From Actinomycetota bacterium (GTDB lineage: Bacteria; Actinomycetota; Acidimicrobiia; Acidimicrobiales; Ilumatobacteraceae): 61,528 nucleotides of DNA. The DNA lies in NCBI GenBank assembly GCA_016871355.1, contig VFZC01000014.1, positions 1-61,528 of the forward strand. Reading direction: 5' to 3'. Made by a program: the position numbers and the translations under genes. Under the pieces are notes generated by a model that searched no databases, had not been told where the DNA came from, and saw nothing but the letters and a program-made list of their open reading frames with translations. The stretch's first letter is position 1. Each line of letters starts with the position of its first letter. Below, one piece after another: positions 15,807 to 24,913 of this stretch.

Positions 15807-16765
15807 TTCTGGGTGAAGCGCAGGGCCCCGCGGGCGTGGACCCGATCCATGAAATCGGGCAAGTACGCGAGGGTCGGATTCTCGCGCACCATCTCGTCGA
15901 GAATCACTGCGTCGTCGCCCACCAACACGCGCCATTCGTCGTTCTTCACAGCGTCCAGGATGATCGTGGCCGCCTGTTCGGCCGAGGTGGGAGCATTGTC
16001 GCGGAACGCTTCACCCTGGGCCTGGATGCCGAGACGCAAGTCCTCGTCGCTCGCACCACTCACGTCGATACCCGACTTCAGTAGACGCGCCCGCAACTGC
16101 GCGATCTGCTCCTCGGTCATCTCCTTGGGGTCGCCACCCAACAACTTGCGCGAGTTGATGGCGATCGACGTTCCGATGTGCCCGGGCATCACGAGTGTGG
16201 CCTTGAGGTGCGGAGCATTGATCCGGAAGTCGGTGATGAGCGCTTCGGTGAACCCCTTCACGGCGAACTTGGCCGAGCTGTAGGCCGTGTGGGGAATGTT
16301 CGGTCCGAGCGACGCCCAGAAACCGTTCACCGAACTGGTGTTGATCACGTGTCCGATGTCGGCCTTGAGAAGAAGCGGCAGGAACGCGCGGGTGTTGTAG
16401 TACACGCCGTACCAACACACTCCGAACGTCTTCTCCCATTGCGCACGTTCGTCGTCGACGATGCTCCCTCCGCCTCCGATACCAGCGTTGTTGAAGAGCA
16501 GGTTCACGTGATCGCGCCATCCGGCCACCACATCGCGGAAGGCGAGCACTTCGGCCTCCACCGACACATCGGCGACGTGGCTCAGAACGCGACCGGGATT
16601 GCCGGCACACAAAGCCGAGGTCTCGACCATGTTGTCTTCGATGACGTCGCACATCGCGACGTCACAGCCATCGGCGGTGAGCTGACGAACGAGTTCGCGT
16701 CCCATGCCGGTGCCACCCCCGGTGACCACGGCGACACGACCGGAGAATCCTGAGGCGAAGCGCAT
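15803..16765 (-). CDS. SDR family oxidoreductase
   Basis: 320-residue short-chain dehydrogenase. The NAD(P)-binding motif is VTGGGTGMGREL, NNAGIGGGG marks the central strand, INTSSVNGFWA holds the active-site Ser, and TAYSSAKFAVKGF holds the Tyr-x3-Lys pair. It is longer than the classical 250 residues, with an extra C-terminal segment that resembles actinobacterial SDRs acting on steroids or long-chain alcohols; substrate unknown. A TAGGGT -10 box (16772-16777, minus strand) lies 6 nt upstream of the ATG, so the mRNA is probably leaderless. Confidence 0.92.
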   Translation of the reverse strand: MRFASGFSGRVAVVTGGGTGMGRELVRQLTADGCDVAMCDVIEDNMVETSALCAGNPGRVLSHVADVSVEAEVLAFRDVVAGWRDHVNLLFNNAGIGGGGSIVDDERAQWEKTFGVCWYGVYYNTRAFLPLLLKADIGHVINTSSVNGFWASLGPNIPHTAYSSAKFAVKGFTEALITDFRINAPHLKATLVMPGHIGTSIAINSRKLLGGDPKEMTEEQIAQLRARLLKSGIDVSGASDEDLRLGIQAQGEAFRDNAPTSAEQAATIILDAVKNDEWRVLVGDDAVILDEMVRENPTLAYLPDFMDRVHARGALRFTQN

Positions 16766-16803
16766 GGGAAAACCCTAGTCGGAGGGAGTTTTCGGGAAAT
16801 CCC

Positions 16804-16832
16804 TCAAGGCTCACCGGGGGAGACCCGATACC
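16804..16832 (+). promoter_or_regulatory. Sigma-28 (FliA/WhiG)-like promoter, leaderless
   Basis: TCAA (16804-16807), 16-nt spacer, then CCCGATACC (16824-16832). Resembles the TAAA-N15-GCCGATAA consensus of FliA/WhiG sigma factors. The GTG start follows 6 nt later, so transcription would begin at or next to the start codon. The same element with the same spacing lies upstream of the LysM hydrolase gene at 44831, and GGAGTTTTC precedes both. Confidence 0.65.
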
Positions 16833-16838
16833 TCCGGC

Positions 16839-18629
16839 GTGAATTCCCAACGACCGGTCCGTTTCGCACCATTCGTGGTGCTCGTCGCCCTGGTGGCCTA
16901 TGTGGCCATCGTCGTGGCGATGATGACCGGGGAATCGGTCGCCCGTGCGGCGGCCGTGGGCGACGTCGCGAACAACACTCCGTGGGTGTTGCCGTCGATG
17001 CCGCCCAAGTGCGCGGCGCAGCAGATCACGACCGGCAACGTCGGTGGCTGCGTCATCAGTGATTACGGCACCCCCGATTCGAAGGGGTGGGGAACCCCGC
17101 CGTTCCCGTATAGCGCTCCCGGTTCCGAGCGTCTGGCCGGCTGGAAGTGGCTCGGCTGGTCGTACAACAAGTCGGAGGCACTCACCGCCTGGGAAGGGGC
17201 CATGACGGTGAACGCCGTTGCGTTCGGCCGTATTCGCAAGGAACAGTTGCGCGCTCCGCAGGAATCTTTCTATTTGTTCCGTGGTTTCTTGGGTGAGATC
17301 CAGGATGCGGGCTATCGCATCAACGATGCGATGGCCTACAACTTCCGCTGCACGTCGAACACGCGCAAGGACTGCTCTGGTCTCGACGCCCGCTCATTGT
17401 CGTTCCACTCGTGGGGTCTCGCCGTCGACATCAACGTGGTGGCCAATCCCGAAGTTCGCTACTACCCCGATCCGGCCGTTGGCGGATCGGCCTGTGCGAC
17501 GCCGATGAAGACCGATCTCCCGCAGTGGGTCGTGCAGACCGCCGAGAAGTGGGGTTTGTTGTGGGGTGGTTACGGCTGGAACGGTGGCTGCGCCACTCCG
17601 TCAGCCAACAAGTCGAGCATTCTGCGCGACCCGATGCACTTCGAGTTTCGTGGCACACCCGAGCAGGCCGTGGCCATCGCTCGCTTCAACGGAGTCTCGA
17701 TCGACGATCCGACCATCGTCACCAACGCCACCGGCAAGAACGTGAGTCGTGTGTTCGGTGACGATCGATTCGGTTCGGCCGCGGCTGCGGCTGCGTTCTG
17801 GTCGACGGCCAACACGGTCTTCGTCGCCAATGGCAATTCGTTCCCCGACTCGCTGGCCGCCGGTGTGGCCGCGGCTGGGCTCAACGTTCCCCTTCTTCTC
17901 GTCACTCAGACGACCGTCCCCGAGGCGACCAAGGCTCAACTCACCCGCCTCAAGCCGAAGTCGATCGTCGTCGCAGGTGGTCCGGCCTCGGTGTCGGATG
18001 ACGTTCTGTCTCAGCTTCGTTCGATCACTCGTGTTCGCCCCACCCGTCTGGCCGGTGACGATCGCTATGTGACGGCCGAGATGCTCACTCGCGCCGCGTG
18101 GTTCAACGGCAAGTCGTCGACGGTGTGGGTGGCCAGTGGTCGCGACTTCCAGGATCCGCTGATCGCTTCGGCCGCGGCCGCTCGGTACGGCCAGCCTTTC
18201 GTTCTGGTGGACGGTCAGGGAACTCTGAACCCCGTGCAACGTGATCTCCTCACCACGCTCGGTGTGTCGAACGTGAATCTGGTGGCCGCACCGGGAACGA
18301 TCGCTCCCACGATGTTGGCCGACCTCTCGGGCCTCGGCGCCGTCACGTCGTACCAAGCGTGGGACGTGGCCGAACGTTCGGCTTCGGTGTGGTCGTCGTT
18401 GCCGCACAGCACCGACATCGCCCTGGCGACCAGTTTGAACTTTCCCGACGCACTGTCGGCCGTGCCGTTCTCCAAGCGTGGATCCGGCGCGCCGCTGTTG
18501 TTGGTGCCCGGTTCGTGCGTTCCGAGTGTCACGTTCAGCACCATCACCCGACTGGCGTCGTCGAACGTGACGCTCTTCGGGGGACCGGCCGCCCTGGCCG
18601 CTCCGGTCGAAACCCTCTCGCTGTGCTGA
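16839..18629 (+). CDS. Exported peptidoglycan peptidase (M15/VanY-like) with cell wall-binding repeat 2 domains
   Basis: 596 residues, GTG start. The N-terminal membrane/signal segment (VLVALVAYVAIVVAMM) is followed by a peptidase M15-type domain, about residues 60-285. The zinc ligands are in SFHSWGLAVDIN (His and Asp) and DPMHFEF (His), typical of D-Ala-D-Ala carboxypeptidases or L-Ala-D-Glu peptidases. The rest consists of about three CWB2 (PF04122) repeats, with motifs RVFGDDRFGSAAAAA, VFVANGNSFPDSLAAG, VVAGGPASVSDDV and RLAGDDRYVTAEML. These domains anchor proteins non-covalently to the cell wall. It probably remodels the wall, possibly linked to motility or differentiation because of its sigma-28-like promoter. 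Confidence 0.88.
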   Translation: MNSQRPVRFAPFVVLVALVAYVAIVVAMMTGESVARAAAVGDVANNTPWVLPSMPPKCAAQQITTGNVGGCVISDYGTPDSKGWGTPPFPYSAPGSERLAGWKWLGWSYNKSEALTAWEGAMTVNAVAFGRIRKEQLRAPQESFYLFRGFLGEIQDAGYRINDAMAYNFRCTSNTRKDCSGLDARSLSFHSWGLAVDINVVANPEVRYYPDPAVGGSACATPMKTDLPQWVVQTAEKWGLLWGGYGWNGGCATPSANKSSILRDPMHFEFRGTPEQAVAIARFNGVSIDDPTIVTNATGKNVSRVFGDDRFGSAAAAAAFWSTANTVFVANGNSFPDSLAAGVAAAGLNVPLLLVTQTTVPEATKAQLTRLKPKSIVVAGGPASVSDDVLSQLRSITRVRPTRLAGDDRYVTAEMLTRAAWFNGKSSTVWVASGRDFQDPLIASAAAARYGQPFVLVDGQGTLNPVQRDLLTTLGVSNVNLVAAPGTIAPTMLADLSGLGAVTSYQAWDVAERSASVWSSLPHSTDIALATSLNFPDALSAVPFSKRGSGAPLLLVPGSCVPSVTFSTITRLASSNVTLFGGPAALAAPVETLSLC

Positions 18630-18642
18630 AATCGGTCACGCG

Positions 18643-19413
18643 ATGCGCGTGATGACCTGGAACATCTGGTGGCAGTTCGGACCGTACACCGAACGCCAAC
18701 CGGCGATCAGCCAGGTGCTGACTTCGGAAAGCCCCGATGTCGTGCTCTTGCAAGAAGTGTCGAGGGACGACGAACAGGCTCAGCGACTCGCGTCCGAACT
18801 CGGGTATCACGTCGCGCTCACCCAGGATCGTTGGCCCATGGCCAACGCGATCCTGTCGCGCTGGCCACTCTCGCGCATCGAGCAGGTGTCGCTGCCAGGT
18901 CTCGACGGTGCCGACGGACCGCGACGACTACTCACCGCGGTGGCCGCCACTCCGTGGGGTGAGTGGCCGTTCGGCTGTACACACCTGTCGCATCGATTCG
19001 ACGAGTCGGATGTGCGCGTCACCCAGGTCGACGTGATCGCCGATCACCTTCGCGAACTGCGTGGTGATCCGGCCCACGACCGTCCGGTGATCGTCGGCGG
19101 AGACTTCAACGCCGTGCCCGACTCCGACGAGATCAGGCGACTCACCGGTCGAACCGCGGTCCGTCATCGCAATCTGGTCTTCAACGACGTGTGGGAACAA
19201 TGCGGCGACGGCACCGGACACACGTGGAGTGGTGCCAATCCGTATCAAGTCGACGCCAACTGGCCGAATCGACGAATCGACTACTTGTTCGTCACCTGGC
19301 CGCGTCCGAAACCGGCGGGCCATCCGAAGCGATCGTGGTTGGCCGGTGTGGACGCCGTGAACGGAGTGCAGCCGAGCGACCACTATGCGGTCGTGGCCGA
19401 TTTCGTCGTCTAA
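18643..19413 (+). CDS. Endonuclease/exonuclease/phosphatase family protein
   Basis: 256 residues. Metal-dependent phosphoesterase fold: RVMTWNIWW (Asn), VVLLQEVSRDD (Glu), VIVGGDFNAVPDSDEI (Asp and Asn) and PSDHYAVVADF (Asp-His at the C-terminus). No signal peptide is visible. The family includes nucleases and sphingomyelinase or inositol phosphatases, so the substrate is unknown. It follows the cell-wall peptidase by 13 nt and may be cotranscribed with it. Confidence 0.88.
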   Translation: MRVMTWNIWWQFGPYTERQPAISQVLTSESPDVVLLQEVSRDDEQAQRLASELGYHVALTQDRWPMANAILSRWPLSRIEQVSLPGLDGADGPRRLLTAVAATPWGEWPFGCTHLSHRFDESDVRVTQVDVIADHLRELRGDPAHDRPVIVGGDFNAVPDSDEIRRLTGRTAVRHRNLVFNDVWEQCGDGTGHTWSGANPYQVDANWPNRRIDYLFVTWPRPKPAGHPKRSWLAGVDAVNGVQPSDHYAVVADFVV

Positions 19414-19425
19414 GTTGGCCCGTCG

Positions 19426-20028
19426 GTGGCGACGCTGCGATTCAGTTTCGGAACGATGGGCTCGGGTAAGAGCACCCTCGCGTTGCAGATCCATCACAAC
19501 TTGTCGTCCCGCGATCGATGTGGCTTGCTCCTCACCAAACTCGATCGCGACGGAACCCAGGTCACCAGTCGTCTCGGTGTGTCAGCCCCGGCCATCGAGG
19601 TCACACCCGAGCTCGACGTGTTCTCGTTGGCCCGCGACCGCATGCCGCTCGACTTCGTGGTCTGCGACGAGACCCAGTTCTACACCGTCGATCAATGCGA
19701 CCAGTTGGCGCGGATCGTCGACGAATTGGCCGTCGACGTCTACGCCTTCGGTCTCATCACCGACTTTCGCGGCCTGCTGTTCGACGGAACGCGCCGCATG
19801 CTCGAGGTGGCCGACGAGCGGGTGGAGATGCAGGTGGAGGCGCGCTGCTGGTGCGGGTCACGGGCCACTCACAACGCACGTGTGGTCAACGGCGTCGTGG
19901 TGTACGAGGGCGAAACGGTCGTGGTGGGCGACACCGAAGATGCGCCGTCAGAACCGCTCTTCGGCGACGTGGTGCGTTACGAACTTCTGTGCCGCCGGCA
20001 CTACCTGGCCGGCGAGATGAACGACTAG
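19426..20028 (+). CDS. tdk: Thymidine kinase (type II)
   Basis: 200 residues, GTG start. Phosphorylates thymidine in pyrimidine salvage. The P-loop is GTMGSGKSTLALQI, the Walker B/lasso-proximal motif is VVCDETQFYT, and a C-terminal zinc-binding lasso is suggested by RCWCGSRATHNAR and LLCRRHY (four Cys/His ligands). Length fits the family. A TAAGTT -10-like box lies at 19411-19416. Stops of tdk and the P450 gene overlap by 4 nt. Confidence 0.92.
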   Translation: MATLRFSFGTMGSGKSTLALQIHHNLSSRDRCGLLLTKLDRDGTQVTSRLGVSAPAIEVTPELDVFSLARDRMPLDFVVCDETQFYTVDQCDQLARIVDELAVDVYAFGLITDFRGLLFDGTRRMLEVADERVEMQVEARCWCGSRATHNARVVNGVVVYEGETVVVGDTEDAPSEPLFGDVVRYELLCRRHYLAGEMND

Positions 20029-21290
20029 CCCCAGGCGCACGGCATGCGCTTGATGCCGTTGATGAACGCGCTCTGCAGGTAGGCTGGTTCGCCGGTGATG
20101 CGCATGTTCGGCATGCGACGTCGGATCTCGTCGAACATCACCGCGATCTCACGACGGGCCAGATTGGCACCGAGACAGAAGTGCGGTCCGCCGGCACCGA
20201 AACCCACTTGAGCCGGGGTCACTGCGCGAGTCACATCGAACTTGAACGGGTCCGGGAACACGCGCTCGTCGCGGTTGCCCGAGGAGTAGAACATCACGAC
20301 CTTGTCGCCGGCCTTGAGTTTCTGGCCGCCGACCTCGGTGTCCTCGGTCGCGGTACGACGGAAGTGAATGACCGGAGTGGCGTAGCGGACGATCTCTTCG
20401 ACCGCGGTCTTGGTGTGCGGGTCGAAGTTGTCGAACCAGATCTTCTTCTGGTCGGGGTTGTTGGTGAGCAGTCGCATGCCGTGGCTGATGGCATTGCGCG
20501 TGGTCTCGTTGCCGGCCACCACGAGGAGAATGAAGAACGAACCGAACTCCTGAGCCGTGAGACGTTCGCCGTCGACGACAGCGTTCATCATCGCCGACGT
20601 CACGTCGTCCTGCGGGTTCTTCACCCGGTCCTCGCCCAGTGCTTGGGCGTACATGAACATCTCGAGGGCCACGGTCATGAGCTCTTCATAGGAGCCCACG
20701 AACTCGGGGTCGCCCACGCCGAGGATCACGTTGGTCCAGTGGAAGATCTTCTTGTGGTCTTCTTCCGGAATGCCCATCATGTCGCAGATGATGGCGAGGG
20801 GGAGCGGGGAGGCGACTTCCTCGACGAAGTCGCACTCGGCCTTCGGAAACCGCACCAGAAGATCGTCGACGAGCTTGGTGGCGCGCACGCGGACCTGCTC
20901 CTCCACGCGGGTGATCTCCTTGGGCGTGAAGCCGCGCGACACGATGTTCCGGAGACGGAAGTGCTTGGGGTCGTCCATGTTGATCATCGACCCGAAGAAC
21001 TCGTTCATCTCCTGCGGAAGGTCACCGATGTTCGATCCCTTGCCGCTGCTGAAGAGTTGCGGATTGCGGCTGATGTGCCAGATGTCGTCGTGACGCGTGA
21101 TGGCGCGGTAACCCGGCCCGGGTGGGAAAGGAGCCCCCTCGATCACTCGCTCTTCGAAGAACGCGAACGGGGCCTCATCACGCAGGGTCTTGAACGCTCC
21201 ATCGCGATACGCACGGTCCTTCAACCAGAACTCTTCATCGGAGAGATCGATCTCGTCGAGAGGGACCTTGGGAAGTTCGTACACGCTCAT
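20025..21290 (-). CDS. Cytochrome P450 (steroid-type, CYP125/CYP142-like)
   Basis: 421 residues. The I-helix oxygen-activation motif is VVAGNETTRNAISHGM, the K-helix ExxR is in AVEEIVRYATPV, and the haem loop is FGAGGPHFCLGANLARRE with the axial Cys. The AGNETTRN...HGM pattern and the ATPVxxFRRTA segment resemble mycobacterial CYP125/CYP142, which oxidise the cholesterol side chain; substrate assignment is an inference. Soluble, needing ferredoxin partners not present nearby. A TACCGT -10 box (21298-21303, minus) lies 7 nt before the ATG, indicating a leaderless transcript. Confidence 0.93.
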   Translation of the reverse strand: MSVYELPKVPLDEIDLSDEEFWLKDRAYRDGAFKTLRDEAPFAFFEERVIEGAPFPPGPGYRAITRHDDIWHISRNPQLFSSGKGSNIGDLPQEMNEFFGSMINMDDPKHFRLRNIVSRGFTPKEITRVEEQVRVRATKLVDDLLVRFPKAECDFVEEVASPLPLAIICDMMGIPEEDHKKIFHWTNVILGVGDPEFVGSYEELMTVALEMFMYAQALGEDRVKNPQDDVTSAMMNAVVDGERLTAQEFGSFFILLVVAGNETTRNAISHGMRLLTNNPDQKKIWFDNFDPHTKTAVEEIVRYATPVIHFRRTATEDTEVGGQKLKAGDKVVMFYSSGNRDERVFPDPFKFDVTRAVTPAQVGFGAGGPHFCLGANLARREIAVMFDEIRRRMPNMRITGEPAYLQSAFINGIKRMPCAWG

Positions 21291-21316
21291 TCACGAGACG
21301 GTAGTGGGGAAGGTGA

Positions 21317-21673
<357 letters not shown>

Positions 21674-21700
21674 TCGAGAGTCAGTGTACGAGTGCGTGCG

Positions 21701-22495
21701 TCACTCGCCGTCGAGATATTCGTACACCATCGAATTGAGACTGGGAGTCTCGAGATTCACCGTGGTGCGCGAACCCGCAGGTCCGAGCGTGACTTGCACG
21801 GGTGCGAGCGTTCCGAAGGCGCTCGGAACCGCGTAGAAGAGTGACGCGTCTCCCTCTTCACGCCATTTCGCGTCGACGGCCAGACCCTGGGACGACACGA
21901 GGCGTGACGGGTTGAGAACCGCACCGAGTGTGGCGGCGTGGCGAACCTCTTGCTCGCCGATTCCCATGGCGGCGCCGCGCAACGCTTTGTCGCGCATCAT
22001 CGGCACGTAGAACTGATAGGTGGCACCGGCGAGTGTCTCGAGTGCGTACGCGAGGGCCAGCACGTCACCGGTGGGGTCGTCGGATTCGGCGATCAGACCG
22101 AGCGCGGGTTCGACGTAGATCGACTGCAAGCGCGGGTTCGGATCGGTGAACGCTTGGCCGCCGGCTGCTTCGGTGAGCGAGGCCGTGGCGGCGGCGTGTT
22201 CCTTGTGATCGGCTTGGAAGCGCGATGCGAGTTTGGCGGCGTCCCCCGACAAGTACCCGGCATCTTTGGCTGCTTCGTACACGAAGATCGCGTTGTACTC
22301 GAGCGACGTGGCGGTGCGCAGCAAAGTCACGTCGGTGATCTCGGCGGTGGGCAAATTGGCCGGATCGGGTGCGAGACCGACGCGAGCGATGCCCGACTTC
22401 GAACTTCCACCACAGGCGGAGACGAGTGCACCGAGCGACACGGTGGCACCACCCGCGAGCAGGAAACGACGGCGGGAGAGATTCTGCATGTCCAT
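21701..22495 (-). CDS. Tat-exported ferritin-like domain lipoprotein
   Basis: 264 residues. The N-terminus has a twin-arginine signal (LSRRRFLLAGG) ending in a lipobox-like SAC, so the protein is probably exported folded and lipid-anchored. The mature part is a four-helix ferritin-like domain (PF13668-type) with Glu and His residues of a possible diiron site: LEYNAIFVYEAA, DHKEHAAATASL, ALETLAGATYQFY and GEQEVRHAATLG. Starts 2 nt after the stop of the preceding ferritin-like gene, so the two form an operon. Role unknown; perhaps extracytoplasmic iron or peroxide handling. Confidence 0.85.
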   Translation of the reverse strand: MDMQNLSRRRFLLAGGATVSLGALVSACGGSSKSGIARVGLAPDPANLPTAEITDVTLLRTATSLEYNAIFVYEAAKDAGYLSGDAAKLASRFQADHKEHAAATASLTEAAGGQAFTDPNPRLQSIYVEPALGLIAESDDPTGDVLALAYALETLAGATYQFYVPMMRDKALRGAAMGIGEQEVRHAATLGAVLNPSRLVSSQGLAVDAKWREEGDASLFYAVPSAFGTLAPVQVTLGPAGSRTTVNLETPSLNSMVYEYLDGE

Positions 22496-22497
22496 CG

Positions 22498-22995
22498 TCA
22501 GGCCTCCGGGGTCAGCGCGACGATGTCGGCGGGGGTGGTGAGGAAGGCATCGGCATCGGAGACCGGGGAGAGTCCGGCGATGACGGCCAGGGCCGCGGCG
22601 TGGCGAGCTTCCGCGCTCACGATCGATGCGACGAGAGCGGAGCCCTCCGTGCCGTCGAGTGCCGACACGAGCGAGAGGTGAGTGGCCACCAACGTGTTCT
22701 CGAGTTCCCAGGCCGATATGGCGAACGAGTCGTCGTTCAGGAACGCGTTACGGCTGGCGACGAAGAGCGAGTCGAGACGAGCCTGCGGAGCACTGCGACC
22801 GATGAGCGCCGAGATGGCCTGGCTGGCCGCATCGTGGTGAGCAGCGATGCAGGCGACACTGGCCGTGTGCTCGCCACCCACGCCGCTGTCGGCGGCGGCG
22901 GCGAACAGGTCGCGTGCCGCCAGTTCGGCCTGCTGGGCGAAGGCCAGCAACTCGATGTCGGCCGGGGTGGGCCGACGCGGGGGCATTGTCGTCAC
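22498..22995 (-). CDS. Ferritin-like (DUF4439-type) protein
   Basis: 165 residues from GTG 22995, which has a Shine-Dalgarno (AAAGGA) 7 nt upstream; an ATG three codons later is possible. A four-helix bundle is suggested: LAFAQQAELAARDLFAAAA, HHDAASQAISALIG, AISAWELENTLVATHL and VSAEARHAAALAVIAG, with Glu/His at positions expected of ferritin-like folds. No signal peptide, unlike its downstream partner. It could be a cytosolic counterpart of the exported protein. Function unknown. Confidence 0.8.
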   Translation of the reverse strand: MTTMPPRRPTPADIELLAFAQQAELAARDLFAAAADSGVGGEHTASVACIAAHHDAASQAISALIGRSAPQARLDSLFVASRNAFLNDDSFAISAWELENTLVATHLSLVSALDGTEGSALVASIVSAEARHAAALAVIAGLSPVSDADAFLTTPADIVALTPEA

Positions 22996-23034
22996 TGCGG
23001 TTCCTTTCGGGAGGTCCAAAGAACGGGCGTCAGC

Positions 23035-24507
23035 CTAGAAGTCGAGGGCCGAGAGGGCAGGTATCCAACCGGTCGAACGGGTCACAGCCTCGGCCCAGCG
23101 AGCCCGGATGTCGGCGCGCTCGACGGCCGGGTCGGGTTCGATCACGGCCTGCGGCCGCCAGGCGGCGGCCACGTCGTCGAGTCCGGCCCAGGTGCCCACG
23201 GCCAGGCCGGCCAGAAACGCGGCGCCGAGCGTGGTGGCTTCGGTGACCGGGGAGACCGCGACCGGACGGCCGATCGCCGTGGCCAAGGCGGCCACGAACG
23301 TGGGGTTGCGGCTCATTCCGCCGTCGATGCGCAACTCGTCGACCTCGAGCGTGGGGTGATCGGCCAGTGCGGCGTCGAGGAGATCGGCCCCACGATGCGC
23401 AACCCCTTCCAGCACGGCGCGGACCACATGAGCGCGGGTCGATCCGCGCGTGAGGCCGAGCAACGCTCCGCGGGCGCCGTAGTCCCAGTGGGGTGTGGCC
23501 ATACCGAGCAGGGCCGGCACGAAGTACACGTCGTCGCTCGACGCGACCGAGCTGGCGATCGCGTGACTCTCCTCGGCCGAACCGATGAGGCCCATGTCGT
23601 CGCGCAACCACTCCACGCAACTGCCGGCCGACAACATGATCGATTCGGCTCCCCACGACATCGCGTCGCCGATGCTCCAGGCCACGATCGGAAAGGTTCC
23701 GTGTGCGGTGCGTTCAGGCGACACCGGCGCGTGCTGACCGGTCAACAAGTCGAGCATGCCGCCGGTACCGAACGTGCACTTGGCCATGCCGGGTCGCACG
23801 CAGGACTGACCAATCAACGAACCCTGCTGATCACCGACGAGTGCGGTGATCGGCGGTGCGCCGGGCAAAGCATGTGCGCGACCGACCTCTCCCGACGTCG
23901 ACACGATCGTCGGCAACATCACCGGATCGATTCCCATCGCGGCCAGCGCCCGCACGTTCCAGTACGGTGGACCTTGATGCATCGTGGCCAACCCGGTCAC
24001 GGCGGCGTTCGAATGATCGGTGACATGGAGTCGTGACTGGCCCGACAACGTCCAGGCGATCCACGAGTCGACGGTTCCGAGGCACAACTCCGATCGATCA
24101 CGACCCGCTGCGTACGTCTCGAGCAACCACTTCGCTTTGGTGGCCGATTGATTCGGGGCGAGCGCGAGTGCGTGTTCAGCCTTGGCCACCATGCAGTCGC
24201 CCACGGTTCGCAGGTCCTGCCAGCCGAGGGCCGGACCGAGCGGGCGACCACTCAAGCGTTCCCACACGATCGTGGATGCGCGTTGGTTGGTGATGCCGAC
24301 CGCATGAACAGGACCGGCCTCGTCGAGCGCGGCGCGAGAGACCTCGAGAACCAAGTCGGCCATGCGCGCGGCATCGAATTCGACCAACCCGGCGAAGGGT
24401 GTGTCGGGTGCGAACGCGCGGTAATGCAGAGCGTCGATGGTGGCATCGGGTCGCACGACGGCGGCGCGCAAACCGCTCGTGCCGACATCGATCACGAGAA
24501 TCGACAC
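23035..24507 (-). CDS. glpK: FGGY-family carbohydrate kinase, glycerol kinase-like
   Basis: 490 residues. Two ATPase-actin-fold domains: the N-terminal phosphate-1 motif is LVIDVGTSGLRAAVV, then GITNQRASTIVWER (glycerol-kinase-like NQR), the DQQGSLIGQ segment and the C-terminal adenosine motif DGGMSRNPTFVAALA. It would phosphorylate glycerol to sn-glycerol-3-phosphate in the cytosol. Last gene of a four-gene leftward operon with glpD, an AGPS-like oxidase and a small membrane protein, which supports glycerol as substrate over other sugars. It starts 1 nt after the preceding stop. Confidence 0.88.
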   Translation of the reverse strand: MSILVIDVGTSGLRAAVVRPDATIDALHYRAFAPDTPFAGLVEFDAARMADLVLEVSRAALDEAGPVHAVGITNQRASTIVWERLSGRPLGPALGWQDLRTVGDCMVAKAEHALALAPNQSATKAKWLLETYAAGRDRSELCLGTVDSWIAWTLSGQSRLHVTDHSNAAVTGLATMHQGPPYWNVRALAAMGIDPVMLPTIVSTSGEVGRAHALPGAPPITALVGDQQGSLIGQSCVRPGMAKCTFGTGGMLDLLTGQHAPVSPERTAHGTFPIVAWSIGDAMSWGAESIMLSAGSCVEWLRDDMGLIGSAEESHAIASSVASSDDVYFVPALLGMATPHWDYGARGALLGLTRGSTRAHVVRAVLEGVAHRGADLLDAALADHPTLEVDELRIDGGMSRNPTFVAALATAIGRPVAVSPVTEATTLGAAFLAGLAVGTWAGLDDVAAAWRPQAVIEPDPAVERADIRARWAEAVTRSTGWIPALSALDF

Positions 24508-24508
24508 G

Positions 24509-24913
24509 TCAGGCTCCGGCTCGTCGTGTCATCGATCCGGCCAGGCCGCCGAGAACTCCCATCACCACGGCCACGGTGAGGTTGAACAGGACTCCGCTCC
24601 AACGAACGTCGCCACCGCGCGCGAGTTTGACGATCACCAACACCGTCTGCGGGACGATGTAGGCGACCGAGGCCGTGACGATGCCGTGCGACAGCGGCGT
24701 GCCTTTGCTCTGGTGACGAGCCGCGACGCCGGCCCCGAGGAAGAAACCCACGGCCGCACCGAACGACAACAGCACCGCGATGGTCGCGCGGCCACCCTGC
24801 GGATCGCCGTCGCCGGCCACGAGTCGAGCCGCAACCGACAGCGGTACGGCGAACGTGAGTGACACCGATGCGCCGGCGCGCAGCGCCTGACGATCCCATC
24901 GCGATTCGCTCAT
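24509..24913 (-). CDS. Small multi-spanning membrane protein of unknown function in the glp operon
   Basis: 134 residues with about four hydrophobic segments (ASVSLTFAVPLSVAARLV, TIAVLLSFGAAVGFFLGAGV, GIVTASVAYIVPQTVLVIV, GVLFNLTVAVVMGVLGGLA). Start overlaps the upstream oxidase stop by 4 nt (ATGA), and its stop is 1 nt before the kinase start, so it is translationally locked into the operon. I do not recognise a family. A glycerol or lipid-related membrane role is an inference from position only. Confidence 0.8.
   Translation of the reverse strand: MSESRWDRQALRAGASVSLTFAVPLSVAARLVAGDGDPQGGRATIAVLLSFGAAVGFFLGAGVAARHQSKGTPLSHGIVTASVAYIVPQTVLVIVKLARGGDVRWSGVLFNLTVAVVMGVLGGLAGSMTRRAGA

Noticed and set aside
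22369-24036. 555-codon plus-strand frame opposite the ferritin-like and glycerol kinase genes
   Set aside because: Gly/Arg/His-rich, no domain, antisense to coherent genes.
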